This document shows positions 10,685 through 19,554 of a stretch of DNA of 64,000 nt, in pieces (the stretch's first letter is position 1; the number at the start of each line of letters is the position of its first letter). Made by a program: the position numbers and the translations under genes. The DNA lies in NCBI RefSeq assembly GCF_947493875.1, contig NZ_CANLSU010000002.1:62001-126000 (forward strand). Reading direction: 5' to 3'. The stretch comes from an uncultured Marinococcus sp. Lineage in GTDB: Bacteria > Bacillota > Bacilli > Bacillales > Marinococcaceae. Below the pieces are notes generated by a model. That model saw only the letters and a program-made list of their open reading frames with translations. It did no database searches and had not been told where the DNA came from.

Positions 10685-10928
10685 TAATGTGCAAGTTTTG
10701 TAATATAGTTTTAATAAAAATGCTTTTATAAAAGTACTTTTGAAATAATCGAAGCAGAAAAACCCAACTGTTTTATTAATAGTTTGAATTTTTAATAAGT
10801 AATGCTAAAGACTGTTATTTAGGTAAAAAAGACTATGTATAAAAATGGCAGTGAACCAAAATACGACGTTTTTTAAATAAATATTAAGGGAAATGAGTAG
10901 AGTTCTTGAAGGTGTACAGTAATATACT

Positions 10929-10945
10929 TGTAACATTTTTGTAAT
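10929..10945 (+). promoter_or_regulatory. WalR-box-like direct repeat
   Basis: TGTAAC-N5-TGTAAT matches the WalR consensus TGTWAH-N5-TGTWAH exactly. It is about 465 bases upstream of the hydrolase start and in the opposite orientation, so function is uncertain. Confidence 0.3.
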
Positions 10946-11105
10946 ATAAAATGATAAATCATAATAAGTGTTAAATATACATGTTTTATTTTTGCAATAA
11001 TTCAGTAGTTATCCAAACGGCTTATTGATAAATGGGCCGTACAGGAACTGCATTTGGGTGTTCCGTCCTAAAGAGTGGGACGTCTTCGTTTTATGCACAG
11101 AAAAA

Positions 11106-11834
11106 TTAAAAAACGAGAAACTTTTTCAGGACGAATCGGTATCCTGTGTACAGGCATAGAAATGCAGTTAGTGCGATGGCCTGAAGCGTGATTAAATAAT
11201 ACGGCCACGGGCCGAACAAATCGTACGGGGAGGGCGACGCTGGTTTTTCCATTAAATACATGTAATTGGCGTCGGAAGAGAGATTTACCAAAAATGCCAA
11301 TGCGGCCGCAGCATTCAGGGCTCCCCAAACGACAAACAAGGAGCGAAAGGAGATAAAGGTACGCTTCACCACCACCTGATAAACAACGCCTGCCACAATC
11401 AGAGCGTGAGTAATAAAAAAGTGAAGAAACCGAAAATGAGGGAAGCCGTACCGTTCCATATCCGGAAATATTATAGTAAGTAAGGCGCTGGAGGTTCCGG
11501 CATAGAACGCGAAGGAAGTCCAAAAGCGGCTGCCGGTGATAAGCATAATAACAACTGCTATCCAGGCAAGATCGCTGACTTTAAGCGGAAGTGAAAAGCG
11601 AGTGTTCCAAATGCCGTTGGTAATATAAAAAAGCTGCAGGGCCAGCTGTCCAAGCAGAAAGGTGGAAATGATGAGCCACTTAATCGTCTGACGGGCCAGG
11701 GGCTCGCGCCGAAGGTAGTTCTGAAAAAGTATAATACCGGTGCAGGCAAGGGCAAGACAAACCCATACCATAAGCTGCCCGATACCAAAGGGTTCAAAGA
11801 CCGGACCGTCATGATTAAATCTCCACCACCACAT
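11106..11834 (-). CDS. TIGR02206/YwaF-family integral membrane protein
   Basis: A protein of about 242 residues with six or seven hydrophobic segments, typical of the TIGR02206 (YwaF) membrane family, whose function is not known. Characteristic stretches include the LPLKVSDLAW segment and the HFRFLHFFITH histidine-rich segment. The frame is open to 11939, but the N-terminal extension is hydrophilic and lacks a ribosome site, whereas GAGAGGGGG precedes the ATG at 11834. Monocistronic. Confidence 0.8.
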   Translation of the reverse strand: MWWWRFNHDGPVFEPFGIGQLMVWVCLALACTGIILFQNYLRREPLARQTIKWLIISTFLLGQLALQLFYITNGIWNTRFSLPLKVSDLAWIAVVIMLITGSRFWTSFAFYAGTSSALLTIIFPDMERYGFPHFRFLHFFITHALIVAGVVYQVVVKRTFISFRSLFVVWGALNAAAALAFLVNLSSDANYMYLMEKPASPSPYDLFGPWPYYLITLQAIALTAFLCLYTGYRFVLKKFLVF

Positions 11835-12064
11835 GTTTAATCCCCCTCTCGTTTTCCTTTTACCAGTATACGCGTTGCCAAAAGCTTCCCTCAAGGCCAG
11901 CTCTTTAAACAAATTACTCCAGGGCAGGCGTGGTTTCAATAGAAGAATGTAAAGAAAAACAAAGTATTCCGCTTCCTTTTTCCCGTTAAAGGATTGAAAT
12001 ATTAAGGCAATAGCGTTAAAATGCTAAATATTTCATAATTTAGAGAAAATAAAGGAGTGGAAGA

Positions 12065-13027
12065 ATGAACAGCCTGAATATATTCGTAAATAAGTATTTT
12101 GCTGTTTTTGTGTTAATTGTTGCATTTATTGCTTATCTGCTGCCGGATGTATTTGTAGGAATTACTGGTTACATAACTATTTTACTCGGGATCATAATGT
12201 TTGGAATGGGGCTTACGCTGAATCTCTCCGATTTCCGTATTGTGGCAAAAAAGCCGCTGCCGGTGCTGACCGGGGTGGTTGCGCAGTTTGTTATCATGCC
12301 GCTTGCTGCCTTTATCATTGCCCTGGTTCTGCAGCTTCCGCCGGAAATAGCGGCAGGTCTCGTGCTTGTAGGTGCGTGTCCGGGCGGTACAGCCTCAAAC
12401 GTTATGGTGTACCTGGCTAAAGGGGATCTCCCGGTCTCAGTGGCTATGACGACGGTGTCGACGCTGCTTGCGCCGCTGTTGACGCCAATTGCTCTTTTAG
12501 TGTTTGCAAATGAGTGGCTGCCGGTGGATCCGCTGGCAATGTTCTTATCCATTTTCCAGGTGATTATTGTACCTATCGCACTCGGTTTAATGATCAAACA
12601 GCTATTTCCAAAGACGGTGGAAAAAAGCGTTCAGGCGCTCCCGATCGTGTCCATGGCAGCCATTATTGCGATTGTGGCGGGAGTCGTCGGGGCAAACCAG
12701 GAAAACATTGCTGCAACCGGGCTGTTGGTTTTTGCAGCGGTGGTGCTTCATAACGGCTTTGGGCTGGCCCTTGGCTATGTCACGGCGAAGCTGGTGGGGC
12801 TGGACGAAACAAAACGGCGGGCCGTATCGATTGAGGTCGGAATGCAGAATTCCGGGCTTGGCACCCAGCTGGCAACGGTCCACTTCACACCGCTTGCTGC
12901 GCTTCCTAGCGCTATTTTCTCCGTCTGGCACAATATTTCGGGGCCGCTGCTCGTGTCCTGGTGGGGAAGGAAAAGCCAGAAGAAGGAAGAGGCTGTGAGG
13001 GAAAAGGAATGGAAGCATTATAAATAA
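12065..13027 (+). CDS. Bile acid:sodium symporter family protein (YocS-like)
   Basis: Sodium-coupled organic anion symporter of the BASS family, 320 residues, with about ten membrane segments. The two cross-over motifs are visible: GACPGGTASNVM in the first half and EVGMQNSGLGTQLA in the second, which hold the Na+ sites. It resembles the B. subtilis YocS group rather than a true bile-acid carrier; pantoate, pyruvate and sulfonate-type anions are known substrates in the family. AAGGAGTGG lies before the ATG. A strong terminator separates it from convergent trxA. Confidence 0.87.
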   Translation: MNSLNIFVNKYFAVFVLIVAFIAYLLPDVFVGITGYITILLGIIMFGMGLTLNLSDFRIVAKKPLPVLTGVVAQFVIMPLAAFIIALVLQLPPEIAAGLVLVGACPGGTASNVMVYLAKGDLPVSVAMTTVSTLLAPLLTPIALLVFANEWLPVDPLAMFLSIFQVIIVPIALGLMIKQLFPKTVEKSVQALPIVSMAAIIAIVAGVVGANQENIAATGLLVFAAVVLHNGFGLALGYVTAKLVGLDETKRRAVSIEVGMQNSGLGTQLATVHFTPLAALPSAIFSVWHNISGPLLVSWWGRKSQKKEEAVREKEWKHYK

Positions 13028-13031
13028 TAGA

Positions 13032-13066
13032 AAAAATCCCGTGCTCACAGTGAGCGCGGGATTTTT
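13032..13066. terminator. Bidirectional terminator between the BASS gene and trxA
   Basis: Near-perfect 16-bp stem with a 3-base loop and flanking A/T runs, able to stop both converging transcripts. Confidence 0.9.
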
Positions 13067-13077
13067 AAAACGGAAAA

Positions 13078-13392
13078 TTACATGTGTTTTTCAAGCAGGC
13101 CCTGGAGCTGATCCTTTGGCTGGAAGCCGACGATTTGTTCTACCATTTCGCCGTCCTTGAAAATCATGAGTGTTGGAATACTCATAACACCGTATTTACC
13201 GGCGGTTTCCTGATTTTCGTCAACGTTTAATTTAGCAATTTTGACGTTGTCGCCGATTTCTTCGTTAATTTCTTCGAGAACCGGAGCGATCATTTTGCAG
13301 GGTCCGCACCAAGGTGCCCAAAAGTCAGTTAGAACGACACCTTCGGAAATCTGTTGGGAAAAGTCCTGATCTGATACGTGTACAATAGCCAT
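13078..13392 (-). CDS. trxA: Thioredoxin
   Basis: Canonical 104-residue thioredoxin, a cytosolic disulfide reductant. The active site WCGPC has Cys29 and Cys32, and the cis-proline loop (SIPTLMIF) is present. Length and motifs are standard for the main TrxA of Bacillaceae. AAGGAGG lies 7-8 bases before the ATG. It is transcribed alone. Confidence 0.96.
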   Translation of the reverse strand: MAIVHVSDQDFSQQISEGVVLTDFWAPWCGPCKMIAPVLEEINEEIGDNVKIAKLNVDENQETAGKYGVMSIPTLMIFKDGEMVEQIVGFQPKDQLQGLLEKHM

Positions 13393-13595
13393 TTATGAGA
13401 ACCTCCTTCATTTCGCTTCATTGCGAGTATAGAGTAATCGTAGTACGAATAACCCTATTTGTCTAAAAGTATGCTTGAGCGGTTCAATTTTTTCAAGGGG
13501 AAGGAATGGATAATGAAGTGCACGGGAAAGAATATAAATAAGAAAATTCACAGAGAGTAAGTATTCGGAAGCATAAAGAAGAGAGGGGTTCACCT

Positions 13596-14186
13596 ATGGC
13601 AAATAATGATAGGGATAAAGAAATAAGAAGCTATTTTAGGGAAATGGATCGCAGTTTTTATATGGATACGGACAAAAGCCTTGCCAAGTGGGATCAGGCT
13701 TTATCGATTGGGCACGGGCAAACCATCTCTCAACCGTCGCTCGTATTGAAAATGACGCTGGAGCTGGATGTGGAGCCAGGCTCCCGGGTGCTCGAGATTG
13801 GTACAGGCTCCGGCTACCAGACCGCTCTGCTAGCAGCTTTCTCCGACTCTGTGTACACGGTCGAACGAATTCCGCCATTGCAGGAAAGGGCACAGGATCG
13901 CCTGTTGGAAGCAGGGTTTACAAACATTAATTACCGGCTGGGCGACGGCAGTAAAGGCTGGCCGGAGCATGCGCCGTACGACCGTATTATGGTAACGGCA
14001 GCAGCTGAAGCTGTGCCGGATTCCTTAGTGGATCAGCTGGCAGCTCCCGGGAAAATGATGGTGCCGGTAGGCGGCCGTATGGGGCAGGAACTGCTTCTCA
14101 TCGAAAAAAACCACCAGGGAGAAGTGAGCTCTCATGTAGTCGAATATGTAGCGTTCGTGCCGCTCGAGCAGGACGATAAAACGTGA
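13596..14186 (+). CDS. PCMT-family protein-L-isoaspartate O-methyltransferase-like protein
   Basis: SAM-dependent methyltransferase of 196 residues in the protein-L-isoaspartate methyltransferase family. The motif I glycine loop VLEIGTGSGYQTALLA binds SAM, followed by YTVERIPPL and the YDRIMVTAAAEAVPD and MMVPVG motifs of this family. The N-terminal ISQPSLV segment is also typical of repair methyltransferases. It would repair isoaspartyl damage, though substrate choice is inferred only from family. The ATG follows GAGAGGGG. Confidence 0.85.
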   Translation: MANNDRDKEIRSYFREMDRSFYMDTDKSLAKWDQALSIGHGQTISQPSLVLKMTLELDVEPGSRVLEIGTGSGYQTALLAAFSDSVYTVERIPPLQERAQDRLLEAGFTNINYRLGDGSKGWPEHAPYDRIMVTAAAEAVPDSLVDQLAAPGKMMVPVGGRMGQELLLIEKNHQGEVSSHVVEYVAFVPLEQDDKT

Positions 14187-14292
14187 GAAAACGTGGAAGG
14201 CGTAAAGGACCAGTCAATATGAGGGAGATTATGTGGGCGGTTTCCACTGTGTTACGCTTTACATGCACGTTATTTTAAAGAGGAGGTTTACT

Positions 14293-14616
14293 ATGCCAAC
14301 GGTTCACGTAAAAGGCTATGGTACATTTGAAGTAGAAGAAGGAAAAAAATTAGTGCTTGCACTTGAAGACAACGATGTTGATATTCTGCACCGCTGCGGC
14401 GGAAACGCCAGGTGCACCACCTGCAGGTGTGAAGTAAACGAAGGAGAGCTCGGGCCAAAGGAAGCTCCTGAAGCCGCGGTTCTCGAAAACAAAGACATTA
14501 CTGATGAAAATATCAGGCTCTCCTGTCAAAACCGGGTGTATTCCGACCTGACGGTAACACCAGTTATGACGGCCTCCAATTCTGATATGGAGCCGGGAAG
14601 ACGCCCGGTAGATTAA
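14293..14616 (+). CDS. [2Fe-2S] plant-type ferredoxin
   Basis: A 107-residue electron carrier. The cluster cysteines follow C-x5-C-x2-C (RCGGNARCTTC, with an additional Cys two residues later) and a distal Cys in LSCQNRV, as in adrenodoxin/plant-type ferredoxins. The frame is open from 14233, but AGAGGAGG just upstream and the beta-grasp start MPTVHVKGYGTF identify ATG 14293. The partner reductase and oxidase are not nearby. A strong terminator follows. Confidence 0.88.
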   Translation: MPTVHVKGYGTFEVEEGKKLVLALEDNDVDILHRCGGNARCTTCRCEVNEGELGPKEAPEAAVLENKDITDENIRLSCQNRVYSDLTVTPVMTASNSDMEPGRRPVD

Positions 14617-14630
14617 TAGAAATGAACACC

Positions 14631-14666
14631 AAAAGACTCTCCTGGCGGCTGCGGAGAGTCTTTTTT
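14631..14666 (+). terminator. Terminator after the ferredoxin gene
   Basis: Perfect 12-bp stem (14631-14642 with 14653-14664) followed by a T run. Confidence 0.88.
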
Positions 14667-14673
14667 ACATATG

Positions 14674-16002
14674 TTAAGCATCGGTTTTTTCATTCAAAAG
14701 CTCCTGGAAAGGAAGCGGTTTGTAATAATAATATCCCTGTCCCCATTTCACGTGTCGGGCCTGGTAAAAGGAATGCTGCTCAAAGGTTTCTATTCCTTCC
14801 ACTACAGAACGCATATTTAGGGAATAAGCCAGCTCAATAATCGCACTGACTATTTTTTTGTTCGCGGTGGAAGTCAAATTAGTGCTTAATTTTTTATCGA
14901 TTTTTAAAACATTAATCGGGAAACGGTGGAGAAGGTGAAAAGAAGCATAGCCGACACCGAAATCATCAATAGCAATACGGATTCCCATAGCCCGGAGCTC
15001 TTCCAGATTTTTCAGAACCTCCGGATTTTCGTCGATGAACAGCCGTTCTGTAATTTCTAGAATGAGGCGGGAGGGCGGAAAGCCTTTCTTTGTTAAAATG
15101 TCATATACATTTCCCGAAAAAGAAGGTTCATATAATTGGAGTGGCGATACATTGACGGAAAGGTCTATCGGTTTATTTTGTGAAAAGTAATACGCCAGTT
15201 CAGAACAGCTTTTTTCGAGCACCCATTTTCCGATTGTGGGAAGAGCGCTCGAGTTTTCGGCAATAGGCAGCCATACGTTTGGAGGTATTCTTCCGTAAAC
15301 CGGGTGGTCCCAGCGAAGCAGAGCTTCCACTCCGCCAATTTCTCCGTCTTTTAGATCCACCTGGGGCTGATAGTAAAGGGAAAGCTGCTCGTATAATTCT
15401 TCTTTTTGCAGTTCGTTACTAAGCATGAACTCCTGCTGGGCAAGATCGGCCTGATTATCGTTACTGATTATATAGCGGGAGTCCTTTTTATGCTTGGCCT
15501 GCATCAGCCTTCGTTTAGCAGTCTCAAGGAGCTCTTCATATGTGGCAGCTTCTTTGGGAAAATAAGCAAGTCCGATACGGAAATGAACGTACACATTATT
15601 ACCATTTAACGAAAAGGGGGAATTCCATAAGTGATACAGCATTTGTTCTACAGCTTTCGTAGAGCTGTATTCTTCATTTTCATCCTCCGGGTGGGGAAGG
15701 AGAACAGCAAACTCGTCCTGGCTCACACGTCCAATAATGGCTTCCTGCGGGAGCTCCTCGGAGAGAAAATGAGCAATTTTTTGAAGCAGGCTGTCGCCCT
15801 GCCCCCACCCGTACTGCTGGTTAATCATTTGCAGGTTTTCCACATCAATGTAGAAAAGGCTGCAGATAGCATATTCCTGCATTAAATGTTCGAACAACAT
15901 AGGGAACGAACGCTGATCATAGAGGCCGGTCAAAGGATCGCGGACTTTTCCTGCTCCATCTGCACTGTCTGACCGACCATAAAGGCCATGCTCTGCATCC
16001 AC
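14674..16002 (-). CDS. GGDEF-EAL part of a frameshifted GAF-GGDEF-EAL protein
   Basis: C-terminal part of a c-di-GMP protein. A GGDEF domain starts at DPLTGLYDQRSF; its signature is degenerate (SQDEF), so cyclase activity is unlikely. The EAL domain keeps EALLRW, VNVSP, EITE, IDDFG, LKIDKK and VEGIET, so phosphodiesterase activity is plausible. The first 19 codons from the GTG at 16002 are antisensical in composition and have no good ribosome site; the true upstream sequence is the GAF frame, which runs straight into DPLTGLY if one A is added to the four-base run at 15946-15949. This is a frameshift mutation, a sequencing error, or slippage. Confidence 0.75.
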   Translation of the reverse strand: MDAEHGLYGRSDSADGAGKVRDPLTGLYDQRSFPMLFEHLMQEYAICSLFYIDVENLQMINQQYGWGQGDSLLQKIAHFLSEELPQEAIIGRVSQDEFAVLLPHPEDENEEYSSTKAVEQMLYHLWNSPFSLNGNNVYVHFRIGLAYFPKEAATYEELLETAKRRLMQAKHKKDSRYIISNDNQADLAQQEFMLSNELQKEELYEQLSLYYQPQVDLKDGEIGGVEALLRWDHPVYGRIPPNVWLPIAENSSALPTIGKWVLEKSCSELAYYFSQNKPIDLSVNVSPLQLYEPSFSGNVYDILTKKGFPPSRLILEITERLFIDENPEVLKNLEELRAMGIRIAIDDFGVGYASFHLLHRFPINVLKIDKKLSTNLTSTANKKIVSAIIELAYSLNMRSVVEGIETFEQHSFYQARHVKWGQGYYYYKPLPFQELLNEKTDA

Positions 16003-16433
16003 TTTTCATCTCTTTCGGTGAATTCATATGGCTGGTCACTGATTAAACATAACGATCCGATAGAAGTGTTGTTATCGAGAGCGATAATAGTGCCTAAAAA
16101 GCTGCCGTTTCCATGCAATTGGGTGAAGGGATGGTTTTTGGCGATGGGATGATCAGCGAGAGCAGGGATGCGGATTGATTGGGTCAGTTCGGTTAAAGCT
16201 AACCGGCAGAGCGAATGATGAAAGGATTCAGTGTAGCCTTCAGGCACGTTCAAATGCGCCTGGTCCCATACCCGGTGGATGGTATTGGTATCATGGTCGT
16301 GAGTAGCGAAATACACCGTATGGGCCGGAAACATGCTTCCGATTAAACGCATCAAATGACTCATTGTTCTTTGGAGACGCAAATAATATTGGGTATCCTG
16401 ATGAAGGATATGATTCCCCTCCCTTCCTATCAC
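15930..16433 (-). CDS. GAF part of the frameshifted GAF-GGDEF-EAL protein
   Basis: N-terminal sensor part of the same gene, 167 residues as read. A GAF fold is indicated by the LAFADHP-like segment (IPALADHPIAKNHPF), GSFLGTIIALDNNTSIGSLCLISDQP and a terminal coiled helix (WMQSMAFMVGQTVQMEQEK). The frame stops at 15930 shortly after the helix, where a GGDEF domain would normally begin, and the GGDEF frame continues one base out of phase. The N terminus is uncertain: a strong GGAAGGGAGGGG site lies downstream of the GTG at 16433, with no standard start at correct spacing. Confidence 0.65.
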   Translation of the reverse strand: MIGREGNHILHQDTQYYLRLQRTMSHLMRLIGSMFPAHTVYFATHDHDTNTIHRVWDQAHLNVPEGYTESFHHSLCRLALTELTQSIRIPALADHPIAKNHPFTQLHGNGSFLGTIIALDNNTSIGSLCLISDQPYEFTERDEKWMQSMAFMVGQTVQMEQEKSAIL

Positions 16434-16531
16434 ATTTATTGTTCAACAGCTGAATAATTAAGTCGTAAGTACTATTATATACTCTAGTACCTTATTTGTA
16501 TATTTTAGAAAAAAATGGGAATGTCCAGCAT

Positions 16532-16569
16532 AAAAAAACGCTGGACAGCAAAGAATGCCTCCAGCGTTT
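16532..16569 (-). terminator. Terminator of the dicarboxylate carrier gene
   Basis: Perfect 10-bp stem (16536-16545 with 16560-16569) followed on the minus strand by seven T residues. Confidence 0.85.
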
Positions 16570-16573
16570 CGGA

Positions 16574-17806
16574 TTATGATTTTCCGGCAGCACTGCCTGT
16601 TTTTTCTGTTTTATTAATCAGCTTTGTTCCGACGAGATCGCCTGTAACATTTAAAGCGGTCGCGCCCATGCCGACAAGTACGTCAACAGCGGTTAAAAGT
16701 GCTACTGCTTCCATGGGAAGGCCGACCTGGGCAAAAACGGTGGCAATCATAATAATGCCGGCGCCCGGGACTCCGGCTGTACCGACCGTGGCAAGAGTCC
16801 CGACGATGACTATTTGCAGAATGGCCACAAAGCTAAGTGGCTCCCCGACGACATTTGCTGCGAAAACAGCGGAAACAGCGACCCGAATGGCAGCGCCGTC
16901 CATGTTAATCGTCGCTCCGAGAGGCAGGCTGAAGCCGTAGAGGCTCTGCTTTAACCCAAGGTCACGCGCAGCGTTTAATGTGAGAGGCAGCGTGCCGGAG
17001 CTGCTCTGGGTGACGAAGGCCGTAAGCATCGGGGTGCGCGCTTCCCGGAAGAAGGCGCCCAGATTAGTTTTGGCGGCTAAAAGAAAAACAATATAGAGCC
17101 CCAGCTGTACTGCAAGGGCAACGTACAGCACGATTATAAAGTTACCGAGGGAGAGAAGGGTATTTGCTCCCTGGCTGCCTACAATCTCAGCGATAATGGC
17201 AAAGATGCCAAATGGTATGAACTGTAAAATGCCTTTCATCACGGTGAGGGTAAGTTCGTTTAGAGCTTCTGCCCCGCGGTATAGACGCTCGCCTATTTCT
17301 TTATAGCTTGAGGAGGAACGCAGATAGGTTAATGCAATCCCAAAAGCAAAGGCGGTAAAAATAATGCCCAAAAGATTCATTTCGGTAAAGGCTACGGCAA
17401 TATTATCCGGGACAATGTTTAATATAACCTCTGTGACCCCAGGGTTATCAGGAGTCTCAAAGCTTTCGCTCCCATCCAGGGTAGTGCCGGTGCCAGGGTT
17501 GAAAAGGCTGGCAACAGAGGTGCCCACCACGATTGCTACAGCAGAGGTAAGAAGATAATAAATGAATACTTTTCCTCCCATCCGGCCGAGACCTCCGACA
17601 GTAGTCTGGTTGATCCCTACAATCAGCGTAAATAAAATCAATGGAACTATAATAAACTGAAGCAGTCGCAGCATAAGGTCGCCGATAGGGGCGAGCACGG
17701 AGGCACTTTCGCCAAAAATAAGTCCCACAGCGATACCGGCAATAAGAGCAGTTGTAATTTTGGCAATCAGTGAGACATCAAAGTAACGCTTTAACAGGTG
17801 TTTCAA
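16574..17806 (-). CDS. Dicarboxylate/amino acid:cation symporter (DAACS family)
   Basis: Sodium- or proton-coupled carrier of 410 residues for glutamate, aspartate or C4-dicarboxylates. Family hallmarks: the serine-rich re-entrant loop TQSSSGTLPLT, the transport motif SLPLGATINMDGAA in TM7 and the second loop VGTAGVPGAGIIM before TM8. Eight membrane helices plus two hairpins are expected. The start has an AGGAGG-like site. Its position next to arginine/proline catabolism and far from dctBD-type regulators suggests amino-acid use, but the substrate cannot be told apart. Confidence 0.88.
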   Translation of the reverse strand: MKHLLKRYFDVSLIAKITTALIAGIAVGLIFGESASVLAPIGDLMLRLLQFIIVPLILFTLIVGINQTTVGGLGRMGGKVFIYYLLTSAVAIVVGTSVASLFNPGTGTTLDGSESFETPDNPGVTEVILNIVPDNIAVAFTEMNLLGIIFTAFAFGIALTYLRSSSSYKEIGERLYRGAEALNELTLTVMKGILQFIPFGIFAIIAEIVGSQGANTLLSLGNFIIVLYVALAVQLGLYIVFLLAAKTNLGAFFREARTPMLTAFVTQSSSGTLPLTLNAARDLGLKQSLYGFSLPLGATINMDGAAIRVAVSAVFAANVVGEPLSFVAILQIVIVGTLATVGTAGVPGAGIIMIATVFAQVGLPMEAVALLTAVDVLVGMGATALNVTGDLVGTKLINKTEKTGSAAGKS

Positions 17807-17923
17807 TAGCTGGCCCTCCTTTATTAATGAATTCTTATCGGTTTAATCAACATGATAAAACTAAAGGAAACAGACAGTGTTGTCAAAATGAATGCTCAGA
17901 AAAGATGTAATGAATGTAAAGAT

Positions 17924-17954
17924 AAAAAAGAGTTTCCCCAAAGTGGGAAAACTC
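17924..17954 (-). terminator. Terminator of the rocD-rocA operon
   Basis: Stem 17930-17939 with 17945-17954 (one mismatch) followed on the minus strand by six T residues. Confidence 0.8.
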
Positions 17955-17989
17955 CTTTGTAAAAATATACTACAGCACCGACAGCAATA

Positions 17990-19537
17990 TTAAAGCATTT
18001 GGCTGATTGTTTTTGGATGGAGATGCTGAATCAGATAATCCGGGCCGCCGGCTTTGGCATCGGTACCGGACATTTTAAAGCCGCCAAATGGATGATAGCC
18101 AACGATGGCACCGGTGCAGTTGCGGTTGAAATACAGGTTGCCGACGTGGAAATGAAGCTTCGCGTATTCCAGCCGGTCGATGTTATTGGAGATGACCGCC
18201 CCGGTTAAGCCGTATTCGGTATTATTGGCAATATCAATGGCTTCTTCGTAGGAGGACGCTTTCGTAAAAGCAACGACCGGGCCGAAGATTTCCTCCTGCA
18301 TAATACGTGCTTTCGGGTCCAGGTCAGCAAAGACGGTCGGATCAATGAAGTAACCTTTGGAGTCGTCGCTCGTTCCTCCAGCCACAAGCCGGCCTTCCTG
18401 TTTGCCGATATCGATATAGCCGGTGATTTTATCGAATGCTTTCTGGTTGACCACAGGGCCCATGTAGTTGTCATAGGACGTCGGATCCCCGACAGACAAC
18501 GCTTTAGCCTTTTTCTCCACTTTGCTCAGGACGTCATCGTACACGTCCTGGTGAGCGACGACCCTGGAGCCTGCCGAGCATTTCTGGCCGGAAAAGCCAT
18601 AGGCAGAAGCGATAATGGCTTCAGCGGCCGTATCAAGGTCCGCTTCGCTGTCGACGACAATCGTGTCTTTGCCGCCCATTTCAACGATGACCCGCTTCAG
18701 GTGCTGCTGGCCTTCCTGAATCTCTGCTGCTTTTTTATAAATACGTGTGCCGGTTGCCCGGGAGCCGGTAAAGCTGATAAGCGCTGTTTTCGGATGATCC
18801 ACGAGGTGATCGCCGATTTCTTCCGGTTCACCGGGTACGAAGTTAATGACGCCGTCCGGCACGCCGGATTCAATTAAAATGTCGACAAACTTCGCGGCGA
18901 TCACAGGGGTCGGCTCGGCCGGCTTTAACAAAACGGTATTGCCTGTCACCAGCGGGGCGACCGTTGTCCCCACCATGATGGCGCAGGCGAAATTCCATGG
19001 TGGAATGGTAACGGCCACACCAAGCGGCTGGTAGACATACTGGTTGTATTCTCCCTCACGGCTGTTAATGGGCTTGCCGTTTTTCAGCTCGAGCATTTGG
19101 CGGGCATAGTATTCAACGAAATCAATGGCTTCGGCCACATCAGCATCTGCTTCCTTCCAGGGCTTGCCGCCTTCTTTGACGAGTGTGGCCGACAATTCGT
19201 GCTTCCGGCGGCGCATTTTTGCGGCTGCCCGGAACATGACTTCCGCACGGGCGTTGGCACTTGTCGTTCTCCAGGACCGAAACGCTTCGCTGGCAGCATC
19301 GAAGGCCTGATTAATTAAGGCGGGATTGGCTTTGGAGACTCGGCCAACCACTTCTTTTTTATTAGCAGGATTGATGGAAACAAGCTTTTCGCCCGTGATA
19401 ATCCGCTCGCCGCCAATAATCAGCGGGTAATCCTGACCGAGATGTTTTTCGACTTCTTTGATCGCGTCAGCAAATTCCTTGCGGTTCTGCTCATTCGTAA
19501 AATCCGTAAAGGGTTCATGACGGTAGGTTGTATACAT
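17990..19537 (-). CDS. rocA: 1-pyrroline-5-carboxylate dehydrogenase
   Basis: NAD-dependent aldehyde dehydrogenase of 515 residues that oxidises glutamate semialdehyde/P5C to glutamate, the last step of arginine, ornithine and proline catabolism. The catalytic Cys is residue 320 in GQKCSAGSR; the general-base Glu is in IVEMGGKD; the NAD-binding SFTGSRATG loop is present. Length and the [14 protein letters not shown] segment match the RocA/PutC type of Bacillus. It lies 17 bases downstream of rocD and shares its sigma-54-type promoter. Confidence 0.93.
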   Translation of the reverse strand: MYTTYRHEPFTDFTNEQNRKEFADAIKEVEKHLGQDYPLIIGGERIITGEKLVSINPANKKEVVGRVSKANPALINQAFDAASEAFRSWRTTSANARAEVMFRAAAKMRRRKHELSATLVKEGGKPWKEADADVAEAIDFVEYYARQMLELKNGKPINSREGEYNQYVYQPLGVAVTIPPWNFACAIMVGTTVAPLVTGNTVLLKPAEPTPVIAAKFVDILIESGVPDGVINFVPGEPEEIGDHLVDHPKTALISFTGSRATGTRIYKKAAEIQEGQQHLKRVIVEMGGKDTIVVDSEADLDTAAEAIIASAYGFSGQKCSAGSRVVAHQDVYDDVLSKVEKKAKALSVGDPTSYDNYMGPVVNQKAFDKITGYIDIGKQEGRLVAGGTSDDSKGYFIDPTVFADLDPKARIMQEEIFGPVVAFTKASSYEEAIDIANNTEYGLTGAVISNNIDRLEYAKLHFHVGNLYFNRNCTGAIVGYHPFGGFKMSGTDAKAGGPDYLIQHLHPKTISQML

Positions 19538-19554
19538 TTGAAAGCCTCCTATTA

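Larger units (their letters stand above)
10465..11105. other. AT-rich gene-free region upstream of the NlpC/P60 gene
   Basis: About 640 bases with no convincing gene. It carries a candidate promoter for the hydrolase (10656-10684, minus) and a perfect WalR-type direct repeat (10929-10945). I looked for a c-di-AMP (ydaO) riboswitch, common before such hydrolases, and did not recognise one. Confidence 0.6.

Noticed and set aside
10465-10700. Possible c-di-AMP (ydaO) riboswitch in the leader of the NlpC/P60 gene
   Set aside because: The leader is AT-rich and lacks the conserved GC-rich core elements of this riboswitch that I could recognise.
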